64,000 bases of DNA from Streptococcus mitis. Its GTDB lineage: Bacteria > Bacillota > Bacilli > Lactobacillales > Streptococcaceae. Each line of letters starts with the position of its first letter. The first letter of the stretch is position 1. Below are positions 20,845 through 29,826 of this stretch, in pieces. The translations under genes were made by a program, and so were the position numbers. The notes beneath the pieces were generated by a model that made no database searches, was not told the DNA's origin, and saw only the letters and a list, made by a program, of their open reading frames with translations. The stretch spans positions 453,001 through 517,000 of the forward strand of contig NZ_CP067992.1 of NCBI RefSeq assembly GCF_016658865.1. Direction: 5' to 3'.

Positions 20845-21021
20845 ATTTGATAAAACTAGTACGAGCGAAGCGAGTCTTATCAAATATTTCCCGTTGTAGT
20901 GGTATCATAGACAATAATCTTGTTATTGTCTATGACGGGATTTTTGAGACTTTAGGCTCAAAAATTAGGGATGAAATTCCGGAGGAAGTTGCTCCCGTCC
21001 GCACTAATTAAGGGAAATATT
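20845..21021. repeat. Hairpin-rich insertion in the xpt leader
   Basis: Inverted repeat aatatttccc (20883-20892)/gggaaatatt (21012-21021) encloses a perfect 12-bp hairpin catagacaataa/ttattgtctatg (20906-20934), a hairpin tttttgag/ctcaaaaa (20941-20964) and gacggga/tcccgtc (20934-20940, 20993-20999). A further hairpin atttgataa/ttatcaaat flanks it (20845-20885). It looks like a small mobile or RNA-forming element, not a gene. Confidence 0.6.
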
Positions 21022-21030
21022 AAAAATATT

Positions 21031-21063
21031 CAAAAAGGACTTACTTAATCTCTAAGCAAGTCC
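21031..21063 (-). terminator. Riboswitch-controlled terminator
   Basis: On the minus strand ggacttgctta-gagat-taagtaagtcc followed by ttttt. Its 5' arm can alternatively pair with the 3' strand of aptamer stem P1 (ataagtaagtc), the classic antiterminator. Confidence 0.85.
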
Positions 21064-21104
21064 CCAAAATAGGCATGGCAAAAACGACCATACCTCACTT
21101 CTGA

Positions 21105-21172
21105 CTTACTTATTGTTAGGTGTTCCGGCACCTTGTAGAAACGTCGTGCCAATTCACGACATAAACAAGTAA
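21105..21172 (-). promoter_or_regulatory. Purine (guanine/xanthine-class) riboswitch aptamer
   Basis: Minus strand shows P1 ttactt/aagtaa, P2 gtcgtg/cacgac with loop aattgg, the invariant gtttctac junction and P3 aggtg/cacct with loop ccggaa. Loop motifs match the kissing loops of the purine riboswitch. Placed upstream of xpt-pbuX; ligand binding should favour the terminator and switch genes off. Confidence 0.88.
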
Positions 21173-21212
21173 AAAGATATTCAATTTTAAATAGGCTTGC
21201 GCCAATGTTTTT

Positions 21213-21241
21213 ATTTTACACTAAATAACTTTAGAAATCAA
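21213..21241 (-). promoter_or_regulatory. xpt-pbuX promoter
   Basis: Minus strand -35 ttgatt (21241-21236), 17 nt, -10 taaaat (21218-21213). Confidence 0.7.
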
Positions 21242-21339
21242 ATGTTTGTCAGTGTTTTGAAATAAAAAAACGAACGAATTGAAGAAAAATGGACAAATTA
21301 TCAATTATGGGCTAACATTTAGAAGTATTTTCCATCATA

Positions 21340-21387
21340 AAAGACATATTATCAAGATTTTTCAAGACTTGACAATATGCCTTTTTC
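21340..21387 (-). terminator. Terminator after the VOC gene
   Basis: Minus strand ggcatattgtcaag / cttgataatatgtc then tttta, about 35 nt after the VOC stop. One or two mismatches. Confidence 0.55.
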
Positions 21388-21421
21388 TAACTTTAAAGAC
21401 TTTTTCCCAATCTTTATTATT

Positions 21422-21808
21422 CTATTCACTAAATCTTAAAAAATAACCATCTGGATCCAAGACTGCAAACTCGTGAGGATAGATATAGTGATCCCCAACA
21501 CGAAATTCTCTTTTTGTCAGTTGACGATGGATGGGATAGTTAGCTGACAGCAGATTTTGGTAGAGCTGGGGGACATCCTTGATGCCAAAGGAAATATTGA
21601 CACCGCGCCCGAAAGGATAGGTCAGCTGAGCTAATTCTTCTGCGCTGCCTTCTTCTAGCATAAGTTGGCAGTCTTCAAGCGAGAGAAAGAGAAATTTCTC
21701 CTCTGGACGCTCGTATTCGACAGAGAATCCTAGCAGGTCGCAGTAGAAGTGGCGTGATTTTTCGATGTCAGATACTACAAATTCAGGAATGACAGCTTGA
21801 TAGTCCAT
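21422..21808 (-). CDS. VOC-family (glyoxalase/bleomycin-resistance fold) protein
   Basis: 128 aa built of the two beta-alpha-beta-beta-beta modules of the VOC superfamily: PEFVVSDIEKSRHFYCDLLGF at the N-terminus and EFAVLDPDGYFLRF at the C-terminus. It may bind a drug or act on a small thiol or dicarbonyl; function unknown. It begins 11 nt after the exoA stop, so both are probably one transcript. Confidence 0.8.
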   Translation of the reverse strand: MDYQAVIPEFVVSDIEKSRHFYCDLLGFSVEYERPEEKFLFLSLEDCQLMLEEGSAEELAQLTYPFGRGVNISFGIKDVPQLYQNLLSANYPIHRQLTKREFRVGDHYIYPHEFAVLDPDGYFLRFSE

Positions 21809-21819
21809 TCGTTTTCTCC

Positions 21820-22647
21820 TTAGAGTTCAATCTCCATGACAATGGGTGTATGGTCTTGGCGAGCTCCTGAGTCAATCATATCAGATTTAGTGACCTTGTC
21901 TGCGAGACGGTTACTTGTGAGCCAGTAGTCGATTCTCCAGCCTGTATTGTTGATTTTAGAAGTCTTGCTGCGCTGTGCCCACCAAGTGTAGCGTTCTGGA
22001 ACATCGCCGTGAATGTGGCGGAAGGTATCAGTAAATCCAGTTGCTAAAAGGTTAGTAAATCCAGCACGCTCCTCGTCGGTAAATCCTGGTGAACGGCGGT
22101 TGCTAGCAGGATTTGCAAGGTCAATCTCATTGTGGGCCACATTGTAGTCACCGGTTGCAAGGACTGGTTTTTCTTTGTCTAGTTGAGCCAAATACTCAGC
22201 ATATTTGACATCCCAGACTTGACGTTCTTCCAAGCGTTTGAGGCCATCGCCAGCGTTTGGGGTGTAAACTTGGGTTACGAAAAATTCATCAAATTCTAGA
22301 GTGATGATACGGCCTTCCAAGTCCATGGTAGACGGAGCACCGATTTCTGGGAAAGTGACAGTGGGTGTGAGTTCTTTCTTATAGAGGAACATGGTTCCAG
22401 CATAGCCTTTACGGGCAGGCTCTTGGGAAGAGCGCCACGTGTTTTCGTAGCCTGGGAAGAGTTTTTCTAAAATTTCCAAGTGTTTCTTTGTAGGCCCTTT
22501 GGCAGAAAGTTTGGTTTCTTGGATAGCGATGATATCAGCATTTTCTTCCACAAGGGTTTGTAGGACTTCTTGGGACAATTTGGCACGAGCTGAGTCACTA
22601 GTTAGGGCAGCATTGAGGGAATCAATATTCCATGAGATGAGTTTCAT
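21820..22647 (-). CDS. exoA: Exodeoxyribonuclease III / AP endonuclease
   Basis: 275 aa, the normal length. Catalytic motifs are visible: LISWNIDSLN, IAIQETKLS (Glu), GDYNVAHNEIDL (Asp, Asn) and the C-terminal DHTPIVMEI (Asp-His). Cleaves 5' of abasic sites in base-excision repair. The start is ATG 22647 rather than the longer frame to 22710, which would add residues not in the family. Confidence 0.94.
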   Translation of the reverse strand: MKLISWNIDSLNAALTSDSARAKLSQEVLQTLVEENADIIAIQETKLSAKGPTKKHLEILEKLFPGYENTWRSSQEPARKGYAGTMFLYKKELTPTVTFPEIGAPSTMDLEGRIITLEFDEFFVTQVYTPNAGDGLKRLEERQVWDVKYAEYLAQLDKEKPVLATGDYNVAHNEIDLANPASNRRSPGFTDEERAGFTNLLATGFTDTFRHIHGDVPERYTWWAQRSKTSKINNTGWRIDYWLTSNRLADKVTKSDMIDSGARQDHTPIVMEIEL

Positions 22648-22780
22648 AAAGTTACCTTTTTCATTCAGATTATAGATTTTATTATACCAAAAAAAGGTCC
22701 ATTTCCCCAACGTATGGCTTGAAAAATCACTCTCTTTCGTTTATAATTAAGAATGATTTTATGAAAGGGAGTGAAAATAA

Positions 22781-23236
22781 ATGAAATTTTACTCATATGA
22801 CTATGTACTTAGCCAAATCAGTCAGCAAAATGGAATGATGATTGGCTTTGGGATTGTGCTCCTAGCTATCACAGGATTTTTTGCTTTTAAAGCCTATCGA
22901 GATAAAAAGGGGACTAAGTTTCGGGAATTGGTCATGATTTTGGCCTTGACCTTGGTGGCCATGCTTTTGGTGACAATCTCAAAATACCAGACCAATCAAG
23001 CCTCTAACAACCAATTTCAAACTTCCCTTCATTTCATAGAGGTTGTTTCCAAAGACTTGGGAGTGGATAAATCAGAAGTTTATGTCAATACTTCTGCAGC
23101 CACTGATGGAGCACTTATCAAGGTAGGTTCAAATTTCTATCGTGCCATGAACGGGAGCCAACCAGACAAGTATCTTTTAGAGAAATTAGAATTGCATCAA
23201 ACAGACGCTATTGAATTGGTGGAGGTAAACAAATGA
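22781..23236 (+). CDS. DUF3290 family membrane protein
   Basis: 151 aa with two membrane spans near residues 20-40 and 50-70 and an external C-terminal domain (KYQTNQASNNQFQTSLHFIEVV onward). Family of unknown function, found paired with DUF421 proteins in Firmicutes; here its stop overlaps the DUF421 start by 4 nt. aaaggga precedes the ATG. Confidence 0.8.
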   Translation: MKFYSYDYVLSQISQQNGMMIGFGIVLLAITGFFAFKAYRDKKGTKFRELVMILALTLVAMLLVTISKYQTNQASNNQFQTSLHFIEVVSKDLGVDKSEVYVNTSAATDGALIKVGSNFYRAMNGSQPDKYLLEKLELHQTDAIELVEVNK

Positions 23237-23868
23237 CACTCAATTATATGGAAATTTTAATCAAACTGGCCCTGGGTCTTTTCTCTCTTGTTTTTGTTAT
23301 TAATGTGACAGGAAAGGGGAATCTAGCACCTAACTCTGCTACAGACCAAATTCAGAACTATGTTCTTGGTGGTATCATCGGTGGGGTGATTTACAATAGT
23401 TCAATCAGCATTCTGCAGTACGCAGTGATTTTGATGATGTGGACGATTTTGGTCTTGACCCTCAAGTGGCTCAATAACAATGTTCGTTTTGTCAAACGCT
23501 TGATTGATGGAAAACCAACTCTCCTTATCAAAAATGGGCAGATTGACCCAGAAGCCTGTCGTTCAGTTGGTTTGTCTGCAGCAGAAGTTGCTCTCAAACT
23601 TCGTAGCCAAGGGATTTTCCAGATGAAACAGGTCAAACGCGCTGTGCAGGAGCAAAATGGCCAACTCATCGTGGTCCAAATAGGAGATGAAAATCCTAAG
23701 TATCCAGTTGTGACTGACGGTGTGATCCAAGTCGATGTCTTGGAAACGATTGGCCGTAGCGAAGAGTGGCTGCTTGATAATCTCAGCAAACAAGGACATG
23801 ACAATGTAGCCAATATCTTTATCGCTGAGTATGACAAGGGTGCGGTCACAGTCGTAACCTATGAATAA
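23233..23868 (+). CDS. DUF421 (YetF-type) membrane protein
   Basis: 211 aa: about three membrane spans in residues 1-80, then a soluble DUF421 domain containing GKPTLLIKNGQIDPEA and a second beta-rich part. YetF relatives are implicated in membrane or spore properties in Bacillus; the role in streptococci is unknown. Coupled to DUF3290. Confidence 0.82.
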   Translation: MTLNYMEILIKLALGLFSLVFVINVTGKGNLAPNSATDQIQNYVLGGIIGGVIYNSSISILQYAVILMMWTILVLTLKWLNNNVRFVKRLIDGKPTLLIKNGQIDPEACRSVGLSAAEVALKLRSQGIFQMKQVKRAVQEQNGQLIVVQIGDENPKYPVVTDGVIQVDVLETIGRSEEWLLDNLSKQGHDNVANIFIAEYDKGAVTVVTYE

Positions 23869-23922
23869 GAAAAACCTGGGGTCTTGGCCTCAGGTTTCTA
23901 TTTGCAATCAGAAAGGGATGTT

Positions 23923-25668
23923 ATGTCCATTATTCAAAAACTTTGGTGGTTTTTCAAGTTAGAAAAACGCCGTTATTTAGTCGGGATTGTGGCTCTGGTC
24001 TTGGTTTCCGTCCTCAACCTCATTCCCCCAATGGTTATGGGGAGGGTCATTGATGCCATCACATTGGGGCAATTAACCCAGCAGGACCTCCTTCTTGCCC
24101 TATTTTACTTGCTTCTTGCGGCCTTTGGGATGTACTATCTGCGCTATGTTTGGCGGATGTATATCCTTGGGACTTCCTACCGTCTGGGACAGATTATGCG
24201 CTCTCGCTTGTTTGAGCATTTCACAAAAATGTCTCCAGCCTTTTATCAAACCTATAGGACGGGGGACCTGATGGCACACGCAACCAACGATATCAATGCC
24301 TTAACGCGTCTGGCAGGGGGAGGGGTTATGTCAGCGGTTGATGCCTCAATCACAGCTTTAGTGACCTTGTTGACCATGCTCTTTAGCATTTCATGGCAGA
24401 TGACCTTGGTTGCCATTCTTCCCCTGCCTTTCATGGCTTATGCGACCAGTCGTCTAGGGAGAAAGACCCACAAGGCCTTTGGCGAATCCCAAGCTGCCTT
24501 TTCCGAACTTAATAACAAGGTACAGGAGTCTGTATCAGGTATTAAAGTGACCAAGTCTTTCGGTTACCAGGCGGACGAGTTGAAGTCCTTTCAGGCAGTC
24601 AATGAATTGACCTTCCAAAAGAACCTGCAAACCATGAAATACGATAGTCTCTTTGACCCCATGGTTCTCTTATTTGTTGGTTCCTCCTATGTTTTAACGC
24701 TTTTGGTTGGCTCCTTGATGGTTCAGAAAGGGCAAATTACGGTTGGTAATCTGGTCACCTTTATCAGCTATTTGGATATGTTGGTTTGGCCTCTCATGGC
24801 CATTGGTTTCCTCTTTAATATCACTCAAAGAGGAAAGGTTTCCTACCAGCGGATTGAGGAACTTTTGTTTCAGGAATCACCTGTACAAGACCCTGAGTTT
24901 CCTTTAGAGGGTATTGAAAACGGGCGCCTGCAGTATGATATTGATAGCTTTGCCTTTGAAAATGAGGAAACACTGACGGATATTCACTTCAGTTTAGAAA
25001 AAGGTCAAACATTGGGCTTGGTCGGTCAGACAGGCTCTGGGAAAACGTCCTTGATCAAGCTCCTCTTGCGTGAATACGATGTGGACAAGGGAGCCATTTA
25101 TCTAAATGGTCACGATATTCGGGACTATCGTCTGACAGATCTTCGTAGTCTTATGGGCTATGTTCCTCAGGACCAGTTTCTCTTTGCGACCTCTATCTTA
25201 GACAATATCCGCTTTGGAAATCCGAACTTGCCACTTTCAGCGGTCGAGGAAGCGACTAAGCTAGCTCAAGTTTACCAAGATATTGTGGATATGCCCCAAG
25301 GATTTGATACGTTGATTGGTGAAAAGGGAGTCAGTCTTTCTGGTGGTCAAAAGCAACGTCTGGCCATGAGTCGGGCTATGATTTTAGACCCTGATATCTT
25401 GATTTTGGATGATTCTTTGTCCGCCGTGGATGCCAAGACAGAGTATGCGATTATCGACAACCTCAAGGAGACGCGAAAGGACAAGACAACCATTATTACG
25501 GCTCATCGCCTCAGTGCGGTTGTCCATGCAGATTTGATTTTAGTCCTGCAAAATGGTCAAATTATCGAACGGGGAACGCACGAAGAACTGCTAACTCTAG
25601 ATGGCTGGTATGCCCAAACCTACCAGTCTCAGCAGCTGGAAATGAAAGGAGAAGAAGATGCAGAATAA
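23923..25668 (+). CDS. Heterodimeric ABC exporter, subunit 1
   Basis: About 581 aa: six-span exporter domain (residues 15-310), then ATPase with Walker A GQTGSGKTS, signature LSGGQKQR, Walker B ILILDDSLSAVD (Asp for catalytic Glu) and H-loop TAHRLS. LmrC/BmrC-like half of a drug or lipid exporter. Start 23923 follows aaaggga; the longer frame from 23884 begins within a small hairpin. The next gene overlaps its 3' end by 11 nt. Confidence 0.88.
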   Translation: MSIIQKLWWFFKLEKRRYLVGIVALVLVSVLNLIPPMVMGRVIDAITLGQLTQQDLLLALFYLLLAAFGMYYLRYVWRMYILGTSYRLGQIMRSRLFEHFTKMSPAFYQTYRTGDLMAHATNDINALTRLAGGGVMSAVDASITALVTLLTMLFSISWQMTLVAILPLPFMAYATSRLGRKTHKAFGESQAAFSELNNKVQESVSGIKVTKSFGYQADELKSFQAVNELTFQKNLQTMKYDSLFDPMVLLFVGSSYVLTLLVGSLMVQKGQITVGNLVTFISYLDMLVWPLMAIGFLFNITQRGKVSYQRIEELLFQESPVQDPEFPLEGIENGRLQYDIDSFAFENEETLTDIHFSLEKGQTLGLVGQTGSGKTSLIKLLLREYDVDKGAIYLNGHDIRDYRLTDLRSLMGYVPQDQFLFATSILDNIRFGNPNLPLSAVEEATKLAQVYQDIVDMPQGFDTLIGEKGVSLSGGQKQRLAMSRAMILDPDILILDDSLSAVDAKTEYAIIDNLKETRKDKTTIITAHRLSAVVHADLILVLQNGQIIERGTHEELLTLDGWYAQTYQSQQLEMKGEEDAE

Positions 25669-27400
25669 GAAAGAACAATGGGCTGTATTGAAGCGCCTGA
25701 TGTCCTATCTCAAGCCTTACGGCCTCCTGACCTTTTTGGCTCTCAGCTTTCTCCTAGCGACTACGGTCATTAAAAGTGTGATTCCTCTGGTTGCTTCCCA
25801 CTTTATCGACCAGTATCTCAGCAATCTTAATCAAATTGCTGTGACCGTTTTGCTGGCCTACTATGGCCTTTATATCCTACAAACTCTGGTCCAGTATGTC
25901 GGTAATCTCCTCTTTGCACGGGTGTCCTACAGTATTGTTAGGGATATTCGTCGCGATGCCTTTGCCAATATGGAAAAACTGGGTATGTCTTACTTTGACA
26001 AGACGCCAGCAGGCTCCATCGTCTCTCGTTTGACAAATGACACCGAGACCATCAGTGATATGTTTTCGGGAATTTTGTCCAGCTTTATCTCAGCAGTTTT
26101 CATCTTTCTGACAACTCTTTATACCATGTTGGTGTTGGATTTTCGTTTGACAGCATTAGTCTTGCTCTTTCTCCCTTTGATTTTCCTTTTGGTCAATCTC
26201 TATCGGAAAAAATCAGTGAAAATCATTGAGAAAACCAGAAGTCTCTTGTCGGATATCAATAGCAAGCTGGCTGAAAACATCGAGGGAATCAGGATTATCC
26301 AGGCCTTTAATCAAGAGAAGCGCCTGCAGGTAGAATTTGATGAAATTAACCAAGAACACTTGGTCTTTGCCAACCGTTCTGTAGCTTTGGATGCCCTCTT
26401 TTTGCGCCCCGCCATGAGTTTGCTGAAACTTTTAGGCTATGCAGTTTTAATGGCCTATTTTGGGTGCCGTGGACTTTATCTGGGAATAACAGCTGGAACC
26501 ATGTATGCCTTTATCCAGTACATCAATCGCCTCTTTGATCCCTTGATCGAGGTGACGCAAAACTTTTCAACCCTTCAAACGTCCATGGTGTCTGCAGGGC
26601 GTGTATTTGCCTTGATTGACGAGAAGACCTATGAGCCTCTTCAAAAAGAAGGGCAAGCCAAAGTCCAAGAAGGCAATATCCGTTTTGAACATGTGTGCTT
26701 CTCATATGACGGTAAACACCAGATTCTGGATGATATTTCCTTTTCAGTTAACAAGGGTGAAACTATTGCCTTTGTAGGGCATACAGGTTCTGGGAAATCT
26801 TCGATTATAAATGTCCTCATGCGCTTTTATGAATTCCAGTCAGGGCGAGTTCTCTTGGATGGGGTGGATATCAGGGATTTCAGGCAGGAAGAGTTGAGAA
26901 GAAATATCGGTCTAGTCTTGCAGGCCCCCTTCCTCTATCATGGAACCATCAAGTCCAATATCGCCATGTACCAAGATATCAGTGATGAGCAAGTTCAGGC
27001 TGCGGCAGCCTTCGTGGATGCAGATTCCTTTATTCAAGAACTTCCTCAGGGATATGATGCACCTGTGTCTGAGCGTGGTTCGAGCTTCTCTACTGGTCAG
27101 CGTCAGCTTCTTGCCTTTGCTAGAACAGTCGCCAGTCAGCCTAAAATCCTGATTTTGGATGAAGCGACAGCCAATATTGACTCTGAAACAGAAAGTTTGG
27201 TTCAAGCTTCTCTGGCTAAGATGAGACAGGGACGGACAACCATTGCTATCGCTCACCGCCTTTCTACCATCCAAGACGCCAACTGTATCTATGTTTTGGA
27301 CAAGGGGCGAATTATTGAGAGTGGAACCCATGAGGAACTCTTGGCTTTGGGAGGAACCTATCACAAGATGTATAGTTTGCAGGCGGGTGCTATGTCTTAA
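25658..27400 (+). CDS. Heterodimeric ABC exporter, subunit 2
   Basis: 580 aa, same plan as its partner. Walker A GHTGSGKSS, degenerate signature FSTGQRQL, intact Walker B ILILDEATANID. The two defects (Asp in subunit 1, altered signature here) lie in the same composite site, the usual asymmetric design of LmrCD/BmrCD-type exporters. Substrate unknown. ATG follows aaaggag within the upstream gene. Confidence 0.88.
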   Translation: MQNKKEQWAVLKRLMSYLKPYGLLTFLALSFLLATTVIKSVIPLVASHFIDQYLSNLNQIAVTVLLAYYGLYILQTLVQYVGNLLFARVSYSIVRDIRRDAFANMEKLGMSYFDKTPAGSIVSRLTNDTETISDMFSGILSSFISAVFIFLTTLYTMLVLDFRLTALVLLFLPLIFLLVNLYRKKSVKIIEKTRSLLSDINSKLAENIEGIRIIQAFNQEKRLQVEFDEINQEHLVFANRSVALDALFLRPAMSLLKLLGYAVLMAYFGCRGLYLGITAGTMYAFIQYINRLFDPLIEVTQNFSTLQTSMVSAGRVFALIDEKTYEPLQKEGQAKVQEGNIRFEHVCFSYDGKHQILDDISFSVNKGETIAFVGHTGSGKSSIINVLMRFYEFQSGRVLLDGVDIRDFRQEELRRNIGLVLQAPFLYHGTIKSNIAMYQDISDEQVQAAAAFVDADSFIQELPQGYDAPVSERGSSFSTGQRQLLAFARTVASQPKILILDEATANIDSETESLVQASLAKMRQGRTTIAIAHRLSTIQDANCIYVLDKGRIIESGTHEELLALGGTYHKMYSLQAGAMS

Positions 27401-27479
27401 TACTCTTTGATTCTCATTCAGTAACAGAAGGAAATCCTTCAAATTACAGATTTCTTTCACCGCCTTTTCCATTTTGTGG

Positions 27480-27485
27480 TATAAT
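27480..27485 (+). promoter_or_regulatory. Extended -10 promoter of the sugar transferase
   Basis: tgtggtataat upstream of the gene, with no convincing -35. Confidence 0.4.
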
Positions 27486-27530
27486 GAAAAATGTTGACAA
27501 ATAGTATAATAAAAACAAAGGAGAAACAGC

Positions 27531-28223
27531 ATGCTGAAATGGGAAGACTTGCCCGTGGAAATGAAATCAAGCGAGGTTGAGTCTTACTACCAGCTTGTCT
27601 CTAAAAGGAAGGGTTCGCTGATTTTCAAGCGTTGCTTGGACTGGGTTCTAGCCTTGATCGTACTGGTTCTGACCTCTCCCATCTTTCTCATTTTGAGCAT
27701 TTGGATCAAGTTGGATAGCAAGGGGCCAGTGATTTACAAGCAAGAGCGCGTGACCCAGTACAACCGTCGGTTCAAGATTTGGAAGTTCCGTACCATGGTG
27801 ACGGATGCAGATAAAAAAGGTAGTCTGGTGACTTCTGCTAACGATAGCCGCATTACCAAGGTTGGCAATTTTATCCGCCGTGTGCGTTTGGACGAACTGC
27901 CTCAGCTGGTCAATGTCCTTAAAGGCGAAATGTCCTTTGTCGGTACACGACCTGAAGTGCCACGCTACACAGAGCAGTATAGCCCTGAAATGATGGCAAC
28001 CTTGCTTTTGCCAGCAGGGATCACCTCTCCAGCCAGCATCAACTACAAGGATGAGGACACTATTATCAGTCAAATGACCGAAAAAGGCCTGTCAGTTGAC
28101 CAAGCCTATGTAGACCACGTCCTTCCTGAAAAGATGCGCTATAATCTCACTTATCTCCGAGAATTTAGTTTCCTTGGAGACATCAAAATCATGTTTCAAA
28201 CCGTGTTTGAAGTGCTAAAATAA
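27531..28223 (+). CDS. Bacterial sugar transferase (undecaprenyl-phosphate type)
   Basis: 230 aa. One membrane anchor (about residues 37-60) followed by the cytoplasmic catalytic domain: KRCLDWVLA, KGPVIYKQERV, KFRTM, RLDELPQLVNVLKGEMSFVG, TRPEVP. This is the PglC/WbaP-type core that loads a phospho-sugar onto undecaprenyl phosphate. The aminotransferase 42 nt downstream suggests an amino-sugar substrate. No other glycan genes are adjacent. Confidence 0.88.
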   Translation: MLKWEDLPVEMKSSEVESYYQLVSKRKGSLIFKRCLDWVLALIVLVLTSPIFLILSIWIKLDSKGPVIYKQERVTQYNRRFKIWKFRTMVTDADKKGSLVTSANDSRITKVGNFIRRVRLDELPQLVNVLKGEMSFVGTRPEVPRYTEQYSPEMMATLLLPAGITSPASINYKDEDTIISQMTEKGLSVDQAYVDHVLPEKMRYNLTYLREFSFLGDIKIMFQTVFEVLK

Positions 28224-28265
28224 AGTAGTCATGAGAAAATGAGTACAGATAAAAGGAGCAAATCA

Positions 28266-29495
28266 ATGCCAAATTACAATATTCCATTTTCACCACCCGA
28301 TATTACGGAAGCTGAAATTGCTGAAGTAGCGGATACCCTGCGTTCTGGTTGGATTACAACAGGTCCTAAGACAAAAGAACTGGAGCGTCGCTTGTCTCAA
28401 TATACACAGACGCCTAAGACTGTCTGCCTCAATTCTGCAACTGCCGCTCTTGAGTTGATTTTGCGCGTCTTGGAAGTGGGACCTGGTGATGAAGTCATCG
28501 TTCCAGCCATGACTTATACAGCTTCATGTAGTGTCATCACTCACGTAGGAGCGACCCCTGTCATGGTGGATATCCAAGCAGATACTTTTGAGATGGATTA
28601 TGACCTGCTGGAGCAAGCCATTACTGAAAAAACTAAGGTGATTATTCCGGTTGAGCTTGCGGGGATTGTTTGCAACTATGACCGTTTGTTCCAAGTTGTG
28701 GAGAAGAAACGTGACTTCTTTACTGCATCAAGCAAGTGGCAAAAAGCCTTTAACCGTATTGTGATTGTTTCTGATAGTGCCCATGCTTTGGGATCTACAT
28801 ATAAAGGACAACCAGCTGGTTCTATCGCTGACTTTACTTCCTTCTCATTCCATGCTGTTAAGAACTTTACAACAGCTGAGGGAGGAAGTGCTACTTGGAA
28901 AGCCAATCCAGCGATTGACGACGAAGAGATGTACAAGGAATTCCAAATCCTTTCCCTTCACGGACAAACTAAGGATGCCCTTGCTAAGATGCAACTGGGG
29001 TCATGGGAATACGATATCGTTACACCAGCCTACAAGTGCAACATGACCGATATCATGGCTTCACTTGGTTTGGTACAATTGGACCGCTATCCAAGTTTGT
29101 TGCAATGTCGTAAGGACATCGTGGACCGCTATGATCGTGGTTTTGCAGGTTCTCGCATCCATCCTTTGGCACACAAGACTGAAACTGTCGAATCTTCACG
29201 CCACCTCTACATCACCCATGTAGAAGGAGCAAGCCTAGAAGAACGCAATCTTATCATCCAAGAATTAGCAAAAGCAGGAATTGCAAGCAATGTCCACTAC
29301 AAACCGCTTCCGCTCTTGACAGCCTATAAGAATCTTGGATTTGATATGGCGAATTATCCTAAGGCCTATGCCTTCTTTGAAAATGAAATTACGCTTCCTC
29401 TTCACACTAAACTAAGCGATGAAGAAGTGGATTATATCATTGAGACTTTCAAAACAGTTTCTGAAAAAGTACTAGCTTCATCAAAAAAATTGTAA
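28266..29495 (+). CDS. DegT/DnrJ/EryC1/StrS-family sugar aminotransferase
   Basis: 409 aa. PLP-lysine motif SFHAVKNFTTAEGG near residue 200. These enzymes aminate nucleotide keto-sugars. Start ATG 28266 has aaaggag at 7-nt spacing; the 28239 start is weaker. Pairing with a sugar transferase recalls the PglE/PglC pair making and loading diamino sugars, but no dehydratase lies nearby, so the route is incomplete in view. Confidence 0.87.
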   Translation: MPNYNIPFSPPDITEAEIAEVADTLRSGWITTGPKTKELERRLSQYTQTPKTVCLNSATAALELILRVLEVGPGDEVIVPAMTYTASCSVITHVGATPVMVDIQADTFEMDYDLLEQAITEKTKVIIPVELAGIVCNYDRLFQVVEKKRDFFTASSKWQKAFNRIVIVSDSAHALGSTYKGQPAGSIADFTSFSFHAVKNFTTAEGGSATWKANPAIDDEEMYKEFQILSLHGQTKDALAKMQLGSWEYDIVTPAYKCNMTDIMASLGLVQLDRYPSLLQCRKDIVDRYDRGFAGSRIHPLAHKTETVESSRHLYITHVEGASLEERNLIIQELAKAGIASNVHYKPLPLLTAYKNLGFDMANYPKAYAFFENEITLPLHTKLSDEEVDYIIETFKTVSEKVLASSKKL

Positions 29496-29502
29496 AAAAG
29501 TC

Positions 29503-29531
29503 TTGACAAAGAAAAAACAAAGTATTAAAAT
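29503..29531 (+). promoter_or_regulatory. Promoter of the first T-box leader
   Basis: -35 ttgaca (29503-29508), 17 nt, -10 taaaat (29526-29531). Confidence 0.75.
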
Positions 29532-29537
29532 AAATTC

Positions 29538-29826
29538 AACAAATCAGAAAAGTAACTATTTTTGATCTTCAGGGAGCCTGTGGTGATTGTGAACAGGTGG
29601 TTGGAAGTAGTGAAAGTGGGCTGATTTTAAAAATGAATTTGAAACAATGAAAATTCGGTGCGCACACCTTACAGTGCAACTTGTTGTTAGACAAGGAAGA
29701 GATGTAAAGGGGATAGTTCCTTTATAATTGAGGTGGCACCGCGTTACCAACGCCCTCACGCAGAGTAATTTTCTGTGTGTGGGCTTTTTCATATCTTGAA
29801 ATCAATACAGAAAGAGGAAAAATTTT
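29538..29826 (+). promoter_or_regulatory. T-box riboswitch, tryptophan-type, before extra trpB
   Basis: The leader holds a Stem I (gcctgt...acaggt with ggttgga, candidate TGG specifier), the T-box core gaggtggcaccgcg (about 29730-29743) and a terminator gccctcacgcaga/tctgtgtgtgggc plus ttttt (29753-29789). Uncharged tRNA-Trp should block termination. Specifier assignment is inference from TGG in the expected region and the downstream gene. Confidence 0.88.
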
